A DNA stretch of 41,024 bases. It comes from Kiritimatiellia bacterium (GTDB taxonomy: Bacteria > Verrucomicrobiota > Kiritimatiellia > UBA8416 > JABMPJ01). Numbering within the stretch: the first letter of the stretch is position 1; every line of letters begins with the position of its first letter. The notes beneath the pieces were generated by a model. The model saw nothing but the letters and a program-made list of their open reading frames with translations, made no database searches and was not told where the DNA came from. The translations under genes were made by a program, and so were the position numbers. This document shows, one piece after another, positions 7,201 through 15,715 of the stretch. The stretch covers positions 1-41,024 of the forward strand of contig JADHWE010000014.1 of the NCBI GenBank assembly GCA_016783675.1. The letters run 5' to 3'.

Positions 7201-8463
7201 TTCATCGAGGGACCGAAAGAATCCCGCTATGCGCCGGTCGACCTTGCCGCACCCGACAGCTCCGACACGTCTTCGCTACTCGCCGTTTTGCGGCGGGCCA
7301 TGGACGCCTACGTCGTCCGGCGCGACGATTCCCTGACCGTGATTGCGGGATACCCGTGGTTCCTTGACTGGGGGCGGGACACGCTGATCTGTCTGCGCGG
7401 CATGATTGCGGCGGGCATGCATGCGGAATGCCGCGACATCCTGCGGCAGTTTGCCCGTTTCGAGAAGCAGGGCACGCTACCCAACATGATTCGGGGCGGT
7501 GACGACTCCAACCGCGACACCTCCGATGCGCCGCTCTGGTTTGTTGTGTCATGCGAAGACCTGCTGGATGCAGGGGATGCGACACTTCTCGATATGGATT
7601 GCGACGGGCGGTCGCTCAGGGATGTGATCCGCTCGATTGTAACGCATTACCGGGAGGGAACACCGAACGGGATCAAAATGGATGCCGACAGTGGGCTGGT
7701 GTTCAGTCCATCCCATTACACGTGGATGGATACAAACCAGCCGGCCGGTACCCCGCGTGAGGGCTACCCGGTTGAGATCCAGGCGCTGTGGTATCGGGCG
7801 CTATCGTTCCTGGCGCGCATCGATGATGATGCGGCCGCGTCCGAGCTGGCCGCCCTCGTGCAGGCGTCGATCGGGTCACACTATGTCCGCGATGACGGCA
7901 CAGGGCTCTCGGACTGTCTGCACGGCGCTCCGGGGATGCCTGCGGCGCAGGCCGTCGCCGACGATCACGTGCGCTCCAATCAGCTCCTGGCGCTGACCTT
8001 GGGCGCCGTGACCGACAGCGGTGTTTGCACGGCCATCCTGCACGCCTGCGAACAGCTCTTGGTGCCGGGCGCCATTCGGAGCCTGGCCGATCGTCCCGTC
8101 ACGCACGCGTTGCCCGTACGGCGGGATGGCGAATTGCTCAACGACCCGCTCCATCCCTACCAGGGCCAGTACCGGGGGGATGAGGACACACGCCGCAAGC
8201 CGGCTTACCACAACGGAACGGCCTGGACGTGGCCGTTCCCGTCCTACTGCGAGGCCCTGGTCCGGATCCATGGGCCGGCGGCGCGCGACAGCGCCCTTGC
8301 GCTGCTGCGCAGTTCCGAGGTCCTGCTCAACCGCGGCTGCCTTGGTCAAATCCCCGAAATCCTCGACGGGGATGCCCCTCACACCGACCGCGGCTGTGGC
8401 GCCCAGGCCTGGGGCGTGACGGAGCTCTATCGCGTGCTTGCACTTCTGCTGCGAAACGCATAG
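4231..8463 (+). CDS. Bifunctional glycogen debranching enzyme: GH13 amylase domain fused to amylo-1,6-glucosidase
   Basis: This 1410-residue fusion has two catalytic parts. After an N-terminal beta-sandwich-like region, a GH13 barrel (about 125-480) shows all conserved regions: DIPANHTG, the nucleophile D327 in GFRCDAGY, the acid E356 in LLEGLGG and D415 in ETHDNTR. The C-terminal part (about 1010-1405) matches the GDE_C / GH133 amylo-alpha-1,6-glucosidase domain (WGRDT at D1050, GTLPNMIRGGDDSNRDTSDA, AYHNGTAWTWPFP). The likely role is to remove glycogen branches by 4-alpha-glucanotransferase plus alpha-1,6-glucosidase action in the cytoplasm. This resembles eukaryotic debranchers in logic more than bacterial GlgX. 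The linker of about 500 residues has no fold I recognise. No Shine-Dalgarno sequence precedes the start. Confidence 0.85.
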   Translation: MSVAQTPRPGSRFRRFRGDTITFTLTCRSGCEGSAFLRTNIGWAAVRRQAIVSFVEKQTPVLDRDWHDVPMRQVGPSQWEVSLGLCEVGRFEAKPYLLPGPGQVPVWDHGDNVVIKVEPADTVCANSIYSAFVRQFGPNRVSGAVSEEQSQAAEELDKAGFTVIPRSGTFRDLIAELDHIIGTLGFRTLHLLPVHPVPTTYARMGRFGSPFAPLDFMDVDPAFAEFDRRTTPLEQYIELIDAIHARGGRLLMDIPANHTGWASHLQNEHPEWFARHRDSSFRSPGAWGVTWEDLSELDYGAGQPLWEAIADVFLRWCRFGVDGFRCDAGYMVPHDVWCYVISKVRAQFPDTIFLLEGLGGPRALTEQLLDGANMNWAYSELFQSTSSRQVETEVMGGARMADTRGLMVHYAETHDNTRMAASSPAYSRMRTALTALTSTEGAFGITAGVEWYATERVDVHGAPSLNWGSDANQVAEVARLNQLLATHPAFGPGTEFQWIGQHATHAVAVLRKSGAGEGVLVLANLDCHHPQTVRWPRTSFELNEGVADLLTGDLGAATEEGDQYSVTLEPAAVLCLGCEAEGLDHTGEPPAVRRQRARAAVLELQTAVAGCGDVGGLDLESETERYLVDPAAYWRALSPRGTFALTSWQWPQDLSRDVMWPDGHALLVQCAHPFQVDLEEGGAVTCRARSFGVGEDHVVLVPPRRAPDGETAIRHGVLHLCVHDPAGTRRGEDTLLLLPSVGRDPEVSVSGAAALDRHCYALCTNGRGAMAQVRDAWGELESQYDALLAGNCHPDYPVDRQVMLTRCRVWVVYQGYYQELGRTCLRTFGQQPDGEVQWRFDVPVGRGKVVTLDVALRMLRGENAVQLAFARVSDGADENTLPATESVRLVLRPDVEDRINHGKTKAFTGPEAHWPRGVEPTREGFLFRPDRERALRVAVTEGEFHWEAEWTYMVHHPHEADRGLDAATDLFSPGYMTCELAGGDKTVLSAFIEGPKESRYAPVDLAAPDSSDTSSLLAVLRRAMDAYVVRRDDSLTVIAGYPWFLDWGRDTLICLRGMIAAGMHAECRDILRQFARFEKQGTLPNMIRGGDDSNRDTSDAPLWFVVSCEDLLDAGDATLLDMDCDGRSLRDVIRSIVTHYREGTPNGIKMDADSGLVFSPSHYTWMDTNQPAGTPREGYPVEIQALWYRALSFLARIDDDAAASELAALVQASIGSHYVRDDGTGLSDCLHGAPGMPAAQAVADDHVRSNQLLALTLGAVTDSGVCTAILHACEQLLVPGAIRSLADRPVTHALPVRRDGELLNDPLHPYQGQYRGDEDTRRKPAYHNGTAWTWPFPSYCEALVRIHGPAARDSALALLRSSEVLLNRGCLGQIPEILDGDAPHTDRGCGAQAWGVTELYRVLALLLRNA

Positions 8464-8507
8464 AGTCGCCCCGATTTTGTGAGTTGAAGTATCTCCGCCC
8501 GCGCCGG

Positions 8508-8522
8508 CCTCCGACAAGGAGG
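8508..8522 (+). other. Small hairpin holding a Shine-Dalgarno-like sequence
   Basis: CCTCC (8508-8512) can pair with GGAGG (8518-8522), which forms a perfect AAGGAGG without a start codon at suitable distance. It lies between the debranching enzyme and the CBM48 gene. It may be a processing or regulatory hairpin, or chance. Confidence 0.25.
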
Positions 8523-8580
8523 TAAATCCAGCGTACGCGGAGAGGGAAAAGCTAAAACAGTTGAAGGAACAGAAAACATC

Positions 8581-8853
8581 ATGGGTGCACAGGTTAAGAG
8601 AAGGCGGGTTAAGTTTCAGATTCACGCGGATGCAAACAGCAAGGTCTCGGTAGCGGGAACCTTCAACGGGTGGAATCCGAGCAAGCACGTTCTGAAGTCG
8701 AAAGACGGGGCGTACGCACTGAACGTACTCCTGGAGCCGGGCCAGTATCAGTATAAGTTCGTCGTGAACGATATCTGGTGTGTGGATCCGGAGCGCGAAG
8801 ACTGGGCCCCGAACGATTTCGGGTCGCTCAACAGCGTCATCACTGTCAGCTAG
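8581..8853 (+). CDS. Stand-alone CBM48 glycogen-binding protein
   Basis: The 90-residue protein is almost entirely one early-set carbohydrate-binding module like the AMPK-beta / isoamylase N domain: VSVAGTFNGWNP, then LEPGQYQYKFVVNDIWCVDPE. The aromatic residues that stack on glucan in AMPK-beta are present (W in FNGWN, the QYKF strand, and W in DIWCVDP). It has no catalytic domain, signal peptide or membrane segment. A purine-rich GAAGGAA precedes the ATG. Sitting between the debranching enzyme and phosphorylase genes, it may tether glycogen enzymes to the granule or sense glycogen; this role is an inference from position. Confidence 0.8.
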   Translation: MGAQVKRRRVKFQIHADANSKVSVAGTFNGWNPSKHVLKSKDGAYALNVLLEPGQYQYKFVVNDIWCVDPEREDWAPNDFGSLNSVITVS

Positions 8854-8967
8854 TCCGGCATAGCCCGGCATCAAGCGAACCCGTGTTCGAGGAGAGGCGC
8901 GCCAACGTGTGCGCCGCGACTCGCCATGGGTGTATTGTCAATCTGTCGTTGAGAAAGAAGTCCTACT

Positions 8968-11526
8968 ATGAAGAATATCCAACTGTTCAACGTGGCGCCC
9001 TCGGTGCCGAAAGAGCTGCGCTTCCTCGAAACGCTCGCCAAGAACCTCTGGTGGTGCTGGTGTCCCGATGCGATCGAACTGTTCCGCCGAATTGATCCAT
9101 CGCTCTGGACTGATTGCCGACACAGTCCGTTGAAGTTCTTCAGCGAGCTGCCGCCCGAGCGGTTGGTCGAGCTACGCGACGACGACGGCTTTGTCGCGCA
9201 CATGGAAGAGGTGCGTGAGCTTTTCGATGCGCATGTGTTGAAGACCCATGACGGCGAGGATGTATGCCCGGCCTGCAACGGCGTGGCCTACTTCTCGCTC
9301 GAATTCGGTATTCACGAGAGCGTGCGCCTCTACTCCGGCGGCCTCGGCTGCCTGGCCGGCGATCACCTGAAGTCGGCCTCCGATCTGAACCTGCCGCTTG
9401 TCGCGGTGGGACTGATGTACCGCCAGGGCTACTTCCAGCAGTATCTCGATGCCGACGGCATGCAGCAGGAATTCTATCCCGAGAACGAGATGCATAACAT
9501 GCCGCTCACGCGCGTGTGTGATGGCGAGAACGCGCCGATCCAGATCAGCGTGCCGCTGCCTGACGGCCGACTTCATGCTGAGATCTGGCGGGTCGATGTC
9601 GGCCGCGTGCCGCTGTTTCTACTCGACGCCAACATCCCGGCCAATCCGCCCGAGTTGCGCGGCATCACGGCCCAGCTCTATGGCGGCGACCAGGTCATGC
9701 GCATCCGCCAGGAGATGTTGCTGGGCGTGGGCGGCGTGCGTGCCCTGCTCGCCATGGGGTACGATCCGCATGTCTACCATCTCAACGAAGGCCATGCCGC
9801 CTTCCTCGGTCTCGGCCGTATCGCACACCTGGTGCAGTCACAGGGCCTCAACACGAAGACCGCGTTCGAGGTCGTCTCGCGCACCAATGTCTTCACCACG
9901 CACACCCCCGTTCCGGCCGGTAACGAGACCTTCCCGGTGTCCATGCTGAAGCCCTACTTCCAGGCGCTGGAGCCCGAGGTGGGCGTCAAGGCCGCCGATG
10001 CGATCCGCTGGGGGCAGGCCCCCGGAGCCGACCCCAAGGAGGAGGTCTCCATGACCATCCTCGGGATGCGCTTCGCGCACTACTTCAACGCGGTCAGCAA
10101 GCTGCACGGCGTGGTGGCCCGCAAGATGTGGTCCTATCTCTGGCCCGATCTCCCCGTGGAGGAGGTCCCGATCGGACATGTCACGAATGGCGTCCATATC
10201 TCGTCCTGGCTCTCGACCGACATTGCGGCGCTGTATGACCGCTACCTCGGACGTGACTGGCGCGATCGCCCCGGGGTGGAAGCTGTGATCAAGCGGGTTG
10301 AGCGTATTCCGTCCGAGGTGCTCTGGCGTACCCACGAGCTGGGCCGCGCCCGGCTGGTCCGCGCCACGCGCGAGTATGGCGAACGCCAGTTCAAGGCCCG
10401 CAATGCCACGCGCAAGGAACTCGACAGCATCGCATCGGTGTTTGACGCCGACGCATTGACGATCGGCTTCGCGCGCCGGTTTGCCTCGTACAAGCGTGCC
10501 ACGCTGCTCCTGAAGGACTCGGAGCGCCTGGAGAAATTGCTCACCGACGAGGAGCGGCCGATCCAGCTCGTCTTCGCCGGCAAGGCACATCCCGCCGATC
10601 ACGAAGGCAAGAGCCTGATCAAGCAGATCATCGCCTTCTCCCGCAAAGAGACCGTGCGCCACAAGATCATCTTCCTCGAAAACTACGACATCCAGCTTGC
10701 TCGCTACATGGTGCAGGGCGTGGATGTGTGGATGAACACGCCGCGGCGGCCCCAGGAGGCCAGTGGCACGTCCGGCATGAAGGCGGCGGTCAATGGCGGA
10801 CTGCATTGCAGCATCCTGGATGGCTGGTGGGACGAGGGGTATAACACCGACACCGGCTGGGCCATCGGCAACCGCGAAGACTACACCAATAGCGACTACC
10901 AGGACGAGGTGGAGGCGCACGCGCTCTACAACCTTATCGAGAACGAGATCATCCCGACCTTCTACACGCGCGACAAGGGCGATGTGCCCGAGCGCTGGGT
11001 GGCGATGATGAAGGCGTCGATGAAAATGACGCTTGGCTTTTTCACAACGCACCGTATGCTGAGGGAGTACAGCGAACGTTACTACAACGTGGCGCTGGAC
11101 GGCTACGACCGACTGACCGCCGATGGCGGCAAGGAGGCCAAGGCCCTCGTGGCGCAGCGCAAGCGGCTGGAGACCTGCTGGAGCGGCGTGCGGGTTCAGT
11201 TGCCCGTGCCGGACCGCGACCTGGCTGCCCTGCACGTGGGTGACACGTTTGTGGTGACCACCGTGGTGGAGCTGGGCGAGTTGACGCCGGACGAGGTGGA
11301 TGTCCAGGTCTACTACGGCTTGGCCGACTCGCAGAACGAGATTGTGGAGAGCGAGCTGAAGAGGATGGAGATGGCGGAAGACCAGGGCGAGGGACGCTAT
11401 GTTTATCGCCAGGAACTGCCCTGTCAGCGGCCCGGGCGTTACGGGCTGACGGCGCGGGCCGTTCCGCGTGGCAGGGATTGGTCGAGCACGATGCCCGGCT
11501 ACACCACCTGGGCCAACGGGGCGTAA
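8968..11526 (+). CDS. glgP: Glycogen/alpha-glucan phosphorylase (GT35, DUF3417-containing)
   Basis: This 852-residue enzyme releases glucose-1-phosphate from alpha-1,4-glucan with pyridoxal phosphate. The N-terminal region (residues 7-120, LRFLETLAKNLWWCWCPDAI) is the DUF3417 domain of the bacterial/archaeal alpha-glucan phosphorylase branch, distinct from E. coli MalP/GlgP. The PLP lysine is K605 in ASGTSGMKAAVNGG. EGHAAFLGLGR, FTTHTPVPAG and ITNGVH-like (VTNGVHISSW) motifs are all present. The C-terminal 120 residues (LGELTPDEVDVQVYYG) form a beta-rich tail common in this branch. It is placed 34 bp before glycogen synthase, consistent with coordinated glycogen turnover. Confidence 0.93.
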   Translation: MKNIQLFNVAPSVPKELRFLETLAKNLWWCWCPDAIELFRRIDPSLWTDCRHSPLKFFSELPPERLVELRDDDGFVAHMEEVRELFDAHVLKTHDGEDVCPACNGVAYFSLEFGIHESVRLYSGGLGCLAGDHLKSASDLNLPLVAVGLMYRQGYFQQYLDADGMQQEFYPENEMHNMPLTRVCDGENAPIQISVPLPDGRLHAEIWRVDVGRVPLFLLDANIPANPPELRGITAQLYGGDQVMRIRQEMLLGVGGVRALLAMGYDPHVYHLNEGHAAFLGLGRIAHLVQSQGLNTKTAFEVVSRTNVFTTHTPVPAGNETFPVSMLKPYFQALEPEVGVKAADAIRWGQAPGADPKEEVSMTILGMRFAHYFNAVSKLHGVVARKMWSYLWPDLPVEEVPIGHVTNGVHISSWLSTDIAALYDRYLGRDWRDRPGVEAVIKRVERIPSEVLWRTHELGRARLVRATREYGERQFKARNATRKELDSIASVFDADALTIGFARRFASYKRATLLLKDSERLEKLLTDEERPIQLVFAGKAHPADHEGKSLIKQIIAFSRKETVRHKIIFLENYDIQLARYMVQGVDVWMNTPRRPQEASGTSGMKAAVNGGLHCSILDGWWDEGYNTDTGWAIGNREDYTNSDYQDEVEAHALYNLIENEIIPTFYTRDKGDVPERWVAMMKASMKMTLGFFTTHRMLREYSERYYNVALDGYDRLTADGGKEAKALVAQRKRLETCWSGVRVQLPVPDRDLAALHVGDTFVVTTVVELGELTPDEVDVQVYYGLADSQNEIVESELKRMEMAEDQGEGRYVYRQELPCQRPGRYGLTARAVPRGRDWSSTMPGYTTWANGA

Positions 11527-11560
11527 GCCCCACATGCCGTAAGGGCAGGAAGAGCAGACG

Positions 11561-13093
11561 ATGCCGCAAAATCCGCGCATCCTGATCGTAACGCCGGAGA
11601 TCACCTACCTGCCCGATGGCATGGGCAATGCCACCAACCACATGCGCGCCAAGGCGGGCGGGTTGGCCGACGTCTCGGCATCGCTGGTGTCGGCCCTCTT
11701 TGAGCTGGGTGCGGATGTCCACGTGGCGCTGCCGCACTACCGGCGCATGTTCAACATCGATGTCGGACGCCTGATCAACGACGAACTGCGCATCTATAAG
11801 CGCGTGCTGCCGGACTCGCGGATTCACCTGGCCCAGGACCGGATCTTCTACTACCAGAGCGAGGTCTACAGTTCATCGGCGGACACGAGCCGCAAGCTGG
11901 CGCTCGTCTTCCAGCGCGAAGTGCTCAACAACATTATTCCGACGGTCAACCCCGACCTGGTTCACTGCAACGATTGGATGACAGGGCTGATTCCCGCCAT
12001 GGCGCGTCGCCACGGCATTCCGTCCCTCATGACCATCCACAACATCCATAGCCAGGAGGTAGCCCTGTCCGAGATCGAAGATATCGGTATCGACGCGGCC
12101 GAGTTCTGGCAGGATCTCTTCTACAAGTGGCACGCCAGTGACTACGAGACCACCCGCTGGAGCAACCCGGTCGACCTGCTTGCCAGCGGCATCTTCTCCT
12201 CGCACTTCGTGAACACGGTCAGCCCCACCTTCCTCTACGAGGTGTGTGATGGGCAGCACGACTTCGTCCCGCCGTCCGTCCGCAGCGAGATGGCGCAGAA
12301 ATTGGTGGCCGGTTGTGCCGCCGGCATCCTCAATGCGCCCGATCCCTCGTTCGATCCCGCCACCGATGAGCTGATCCAGTACCCGTTCGGGCCGGAGTCG
12401 CATGCAGACGCCAAACGCCAGAACAAGCTGCACCTCCAGGAGCGGCTTCGTCTGGCCCAGGACCCCGATGCGCCAATGCTCTTCTGGCCGTCGCGGCTCG
12501 ATCCGGTTCAGAAGGGCTGCCAGATCCTGGCCGACATTCTCTACGGCCTTATCTCGCACTATGCCGACGAGAAGCTGCAGGTGGTTTTCGTGGCAACCGG
12601 GCCCTACCAGATGTGGTTCCGCGGCATTGTCGACCAGCATAGTCTCCACGACCGCGTGGCCGTCTACAACTTCGACGAAGAGACATCACACCAGGCCTAT
12701 GCGGCGTCGGATTTCATGCTGATGCCTTCCCTGTTCGAGCCATGCGGCTTGCCGCAGATGGTGAGTGCCATCTACGGCTCGCTCCCGATCGTGCATGACA
12801 CCGGAGGACTGCACGACACCGTGTCCATGCTCGACGTGGGGCACGAGACAGGAAACGGGTTCCCCTTTGAAACTTACGACGGCAACGGGCTCTGGTGGGC
12901 GATCGAGCGGGCCATGAATTTCTACCGGTTGCCGACTGAAGTGAAACAGGCGCAGATTAGCCGGGTCATGCGCGAAAGCGCCGAACGGTTCACCCATGCC
13001 AACACTGCGCGGGAGTACATTGATATCTATGAACGCATGCTCGAACGCCCCCTTGTCGATCTTAAGACAAGACCCTTGGCTGGAGCCCTATAG
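11561..13093 (+). CDS. glgA: Glycogen synthase (GT5-type glycosyltransferase)
   Basis: This 510-residue GT-B enzyme adds glucosyl units from a nucleotide-glucose donor to glycogen. The N-terminal KxGG substrate loop is KAGGLADV (K31), followed by the acceptor-side motif HCNDWMTGLIP. The C-terminal catalytic glutamate region is FEPCGLPQMVSAIYGSLPIVHDTGG (E393). Compared with E. coli GlgA, the N-terminus has an insertion before KAGG (PDGMGNATNHMRA). It is close to the GT5 relatives of Bacteroidetes and PVC bacteria. Donor choice (ADP- or UDP-glucose) cannot be read from the sequence. The 3' end overlaps the start of the branching enzyme gene, indicating translational coupling. Confidence 0.88.
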   Translation: MPQNPRILIVTPEITYLPDGMGNATNHMRAKAGGLADVSASLVSALFELGADVHVALPHYRRMFNIDVGRLINDELRIYKRVLPDSRIHLAQDRIFYYQSEVYSSSADTSRKLALVFQREVLNNIIPTVNPDLVHCNDWMTGLIPAMARRHGIPSLMTIHNIHSQEVALSEIEDIGIDAAEFWQDLFYKWHASDYETTRWSNPVDLLASGIFSSHFVNTVSPTFLYEVCDGQHDFVPPSVRSEMAQKLVAGCAAGILNAPDPSFDPATDELIQYPFGPESHADAKRQNKLHLQERLRLAQDPDAPMLFWPSRLDPVQKGCQILADILYGLISHYADEKLQVVFVATGPYQMWFRGIVDQHSLHDRVAVYNFDEETSHQAYAASDFMLMPSLFEPCGLPQMVSAIYGSLPIVHDTGGLHDTVSMLDVGHETGNGFPFETYDGNGLWWAIERAMNFYRLPTEVKQAQISRVMRESAERFTHANTAREYIDIYERMLERPLVDLKTRPLAGAL

Positions 13094-15098
13094 CGACTGC
13101 ATCCAGCGGCGCTGGAACCGGGTCAACGAGGCCGCCGCGCGGCTGGCGGCCGACCGGGATCTCTCCGATCACTCGCTGAGCTACGACTACTATGGCCTGC
13201 ACCGTACCCGTGACGGGTGGGTCTTCCGTGAATGGGCCCCCAATGCGACGGCGATCTACCTGCTGGGTCCGTTCAACGACTGGAACGAGTCCGATGGCTT
13301 CGCCATGCGCCGCCTCGACGACCGCGGTGACTGGGAACTGCACCTGGACTCCGATGTTCTGCATCACGAGGACGTCTATCGCCTGCGGATTCACTGGGAC
13401 GGTGGCAGCGGCGATCGCATTCCAACGCACGCGCGTCGCGTGGTGCAGGATCCATCGACGAACATCTTCAACGCCCAGGCCTGGGCGCCTTCCGAGCCCT
13501 ACCAGCGGCGCCACCCCGCGCCGCCGCGGCCGACACCGCTGCTGATCTACGAAGCCCACGTCGGCATGGCGCAGGAATGGGGCCGCGTGGGAACCTATGT
13601 CGAGTTCCGGGAGCACATCCTGCCGCGTGTCAAGGCGGCGGGCTACAACGCGGTTCAGTTCATGGCCATCATGGAGCATCCCTACTACGGATCGTTCGGC
13701 TACCATGTCTCGAACTTCTTTGCCGCCTCCTCCCGTTTCGGCACCCCCGACGAGCTGGCCGAGCTTGTGGACGCCGCCCACGGGATGGGTCTTTTCGTCA
13801 TCATGGATATCGTTCACTCCCATGCGGTGAAGAACACGGTGGAAGGGCTCTCCGAGTTTGACGGCACCACCTACCAGTTCTTCCATGCCGGGGGGCGGGG
13901 CGAGCACGATGCGTGGGACTCGCGCTGTTTTGATTACGGCAAGCTCGACGTCCAGCACTTCCTCCTCTCGAACTGTCGCTTCTGGATGGAGCAATACGGC
14001 TTCGATGGATTCCGGTTCGATGGTGTGACCAGCATGCTCTACCTTCACCACGGGCTCGGGACGGCGTTCACCGACTACGGGAAGTACTTCGGCTGGGCGG
14101 TCGATGAAGATGCCTGGGTCTACATGGCGCTGGCCAACCGGCTGATCCACGAGGTCAACCCCGAAGCCGTGACGATTGCCGAAGATGTCAGCGGGATGCC
14201 CGGCTTGGCGGCCCCGTACGCGGATGGGGGATGCGGGTTCGATTTCCGGCTCGCGATGGGGGTTTCCGACTGCTGGGTACGGCTGCTCAAAGAGGTCTCC
14301 GACGACGACTGGCAGATGAACACCATCTGGCACGAGCTGACCAATCGGCGCGCCGAAGAGAAGACGATCGGCTATTCCGAGAGCCACGACCAGGCCCTCG
14401 TGGGCAGCAAGACCATCAGCTTTGAGTTGATGGATGCCAGTATGTACACGCATATGGGGGTGGACGAATCCAACCCCGTGGTCGATCGTGGTGTGGCCCT
14501 GCACAAGATGATCCGGCTGCTGACGCTGGCCACCTGTGGCGAGGGCTACCTCAACTTCATGGGTAACGAGTTCGGGCATCCGGAATGGATCGATTTTCCG
14601 CGCAAGGGCAATGACTGGTCCTATCACTATGCCCGCCGCCAGTGGAATCTGCGGGACAATCCGGAACTCAAGTATCACTGTCTTGGCGATTTCGATGCGG
14701 CCATGGTCTCCGTGATCAGGGACGACCGCGTGGTCGGTGAGTGCCCGCCGCGTCTGCTCTACACCAACAGCGACCAGAAGATCATTGCCTTCGAACGCAA
14801 CGGCGACTTCTTCGTGTTCAATTTCCACCCGAGCGAGTCGTATCCGGAGTATGGATTCGAAGTGCCGCCGGGACAGTACACGACGGTTCTCGATAGCGAT
14901 GAGTCCCGTTTCGGCGGCTTCGACCGGCGTCCCGCCGGCTACGGCTACGAGACGGTTCCTGTCATCGACGACAACCTTCTGCGTCACATGCTCCGGCTCT
15001 ACCTGCCCACCCGCACCGCCCTTGTCCTCAAGCGCACAGCGGGGCCGAGCGAGGCACAGAAGGCGGCGGCACGGGACGCTCTGTGCCACTGTGGCTGA
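13029..15098 (+). CDS. glgB: 1,4-alpha-glucan branching enzyme, eukaryote-like (GH13_8)
   Basis: The enzyme introduces alpha-1,6 branches into glycogen. It has an N-terminal helix (ILRQDPWLEPYSDCIQRRW), a CBM48 (WAPNATAIYLLGPFNDWN), the GH13 barrel and a C-terminal all-beta domain. Catalytic residues, numbered from this start, are D331 (GFRFDGVTS), E385 (TIAEDVSG) and D454 (SESHDQA). The stretches MAIMEHPYYGSFGYHVSNFF and VHSHAVKNTVEGL follow the eukaryotic GBE1 pattern rather than E. coli GlgB. The frame is open back to 12996. Neither ATG has a clear ribosome-binding site, and a TTG at about 13056 is also possible. The gene overlaps glgA by 65 bp with this start. Confidence 0.88.
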   Translation: MNACSNAPLSILRQDPWLEPYSDCIQRRWNRVNEAAARLAADRDLSDHSLSYDYYGLHRTRDGWVFREWAPNATAIYLLGPFNDWNESDGFAMRRLDDRGDWELHLDSDVLHHEDVYRLRIHWDGGSGDRIPTHARRVVQDPSTNIFNAQAWAPSEPYQRRHPAPPRPTPLLIYEAHVGMAQEWGRVGTYVEFREHILPRVKAAGYNAVQFMAIMEHPYYGSFGYHVSNFFAASSRFGTPDELAELVDAAHGMGLFVIMDIVHSHAVKNTVEGLSEFDGTTYQFFHAGGRGEHDAWDSRCFDYGKLDVQHFLLSNCRFWMEQYGFDGFRFDGVTSMLYLHHGLGTAFTDYGKYFGWAVDEDAWVYMALANRLIHEVNPEAVTIAEDVSGMPGLAAPYADGGCGFDFRLAMGVSDCWVRLLKEVSDDDWQMNTIWHELTNRRAEEKTIGYSESHDQALVGSKTISFELMDASMYTHMGVDESNPVVDRGVALHKMIRLLTLATCGEGYLNFMGNEFGHPEWIDFPRKGNDWSYHYARRQWNLRDNPELKYHCLGDFDAAMVSVIRDDRVVGECPPRLLYTNSDQKIIAFERNGDFFVFNFHPSESYPEYGFEVPPGQYTTVLDSDESRFGGFDRRPAGYGYETVPVIDDNLLRHMLRLYLPTRTALVLKRTAGPSEAQKAAARDALCHCG

Positions 15099-15120
15099 GC
15101 GTCATCTCAACCAGCACGCC

Positions 15121-15636
15121 TCATGCGGCGTCGGCATCGCCGCATACCTTCCTGAGCTCGGTGGCCAGGATCGTGAGATGCTCCTTCTCCTCGGCGATGA
15201 TGGCGTCGACCTTGGCCTGCCCGAGTTTGGGTGGGACCATATCTTTGAGGCCGACGTAGAATACGATGGACTTCTCCTCCAGCCCGATGGCTGTCTGCAG
15301 AATCTCCTCCGCTGTCTCGTTCCCCGTTAGCGCCTCGGTGACTGCCGCCGCGCCTTCACCCCCGTGTGAGTTGCCCAGGGCCTGCAGGTAGAGCGATGCC
15401 TCCATGTAGGGATCCGCTGCCGTGTCCTCACGCATGCGGTCGGTTAACTCCTCGCGCATGGAAGCGAAGACGGCTTGATGCTGGTCTTCCATGGCGGCCA
15501 GTCGCAAGAGCAGATCGACATCCGCACCCGCAGTGTCGCCATGCAATTCGGCGGCGCGCCGGTAGAAGGCTGCACCGTTTTCCTCGATCCGTTCGGCCAT
15601 TTCGAATACTTCGTCGGCGTTGAATGTGATGCCCAT
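15121..15636 (-). CDS. Rubrerythrin-like ferritin-family diiron protein
   Basis: This 171-residue four-helix protein has the two carboxylate-histidine iron motifs of the ferritin/rubrerythrin superfamily: an E in ERIEENGAAFYRRAAE with MEDQH, and EEKSIVFY with EEKEH. It lacks the C-terminal rubredoxin domain of classical rubrerythrin. Relatives reduce hydrogen peroxide or store iron in anaerobes. AAGGAGG sits 7 nt before the ATG. It is convergent with glgB (22 bp apart) and divergent from the hydrogenase operon, so it may protect oxygen-sensitive iron-sulfur enzymes and share regulation with them; that link is inference. Confidence 0.8.
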   Translation of the reverse strand: MGITFNADEVFEMAERIEENGAAFYRRAAELHGDTAGADVDLLLRLAAMEDQHQAVFASMREELTDRMREDTAADPYMEASLYLQALGNSHGGEGAAAVTEALTGNETAEEILQTAIGLEEKSIVFYVGLKDMVPPKLGQAKVDAIIAEEKEHLTILATELRKVCGDADAA

Positions 15637-15659
15637 ATGCGCCTCCTTCGTTAGAGGAT

Positions 15660-15688
15660 AGTCTAGGTCTGCGGACCCGCCATTTCAA
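15660..15688 (-). promoter_or_regulatory. Putative promoter of the rubrerythrin-like gene
   Basis: On the minus strand TTGAAA (15688-15683) and TAGACT (15665-15660) are 17 bp apart. Transcription would start about 17 nt upstream of the ATG, leaving room for the AAGGAGG ribosome-binding site. Confidence 0.45.
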
Positions 15689-15715
15689 GCCATTCGCACC
15701 GCAAAAAATATCGCA

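Noticed and set aside
9838-11604. 588-codon minus-strand frame opposite glycogen phosphorylase
   Set aside because: It is antisense to a well-supported enzyme, has no recognisable domain, and has no ribosome-binding site that I can see.
13062-15089. 675-codon minus-strand frame opposite the branching enzyme gene
   Set aside because: It mirrors a gene with all catalytic motifs intact, so it is a shadow frame.
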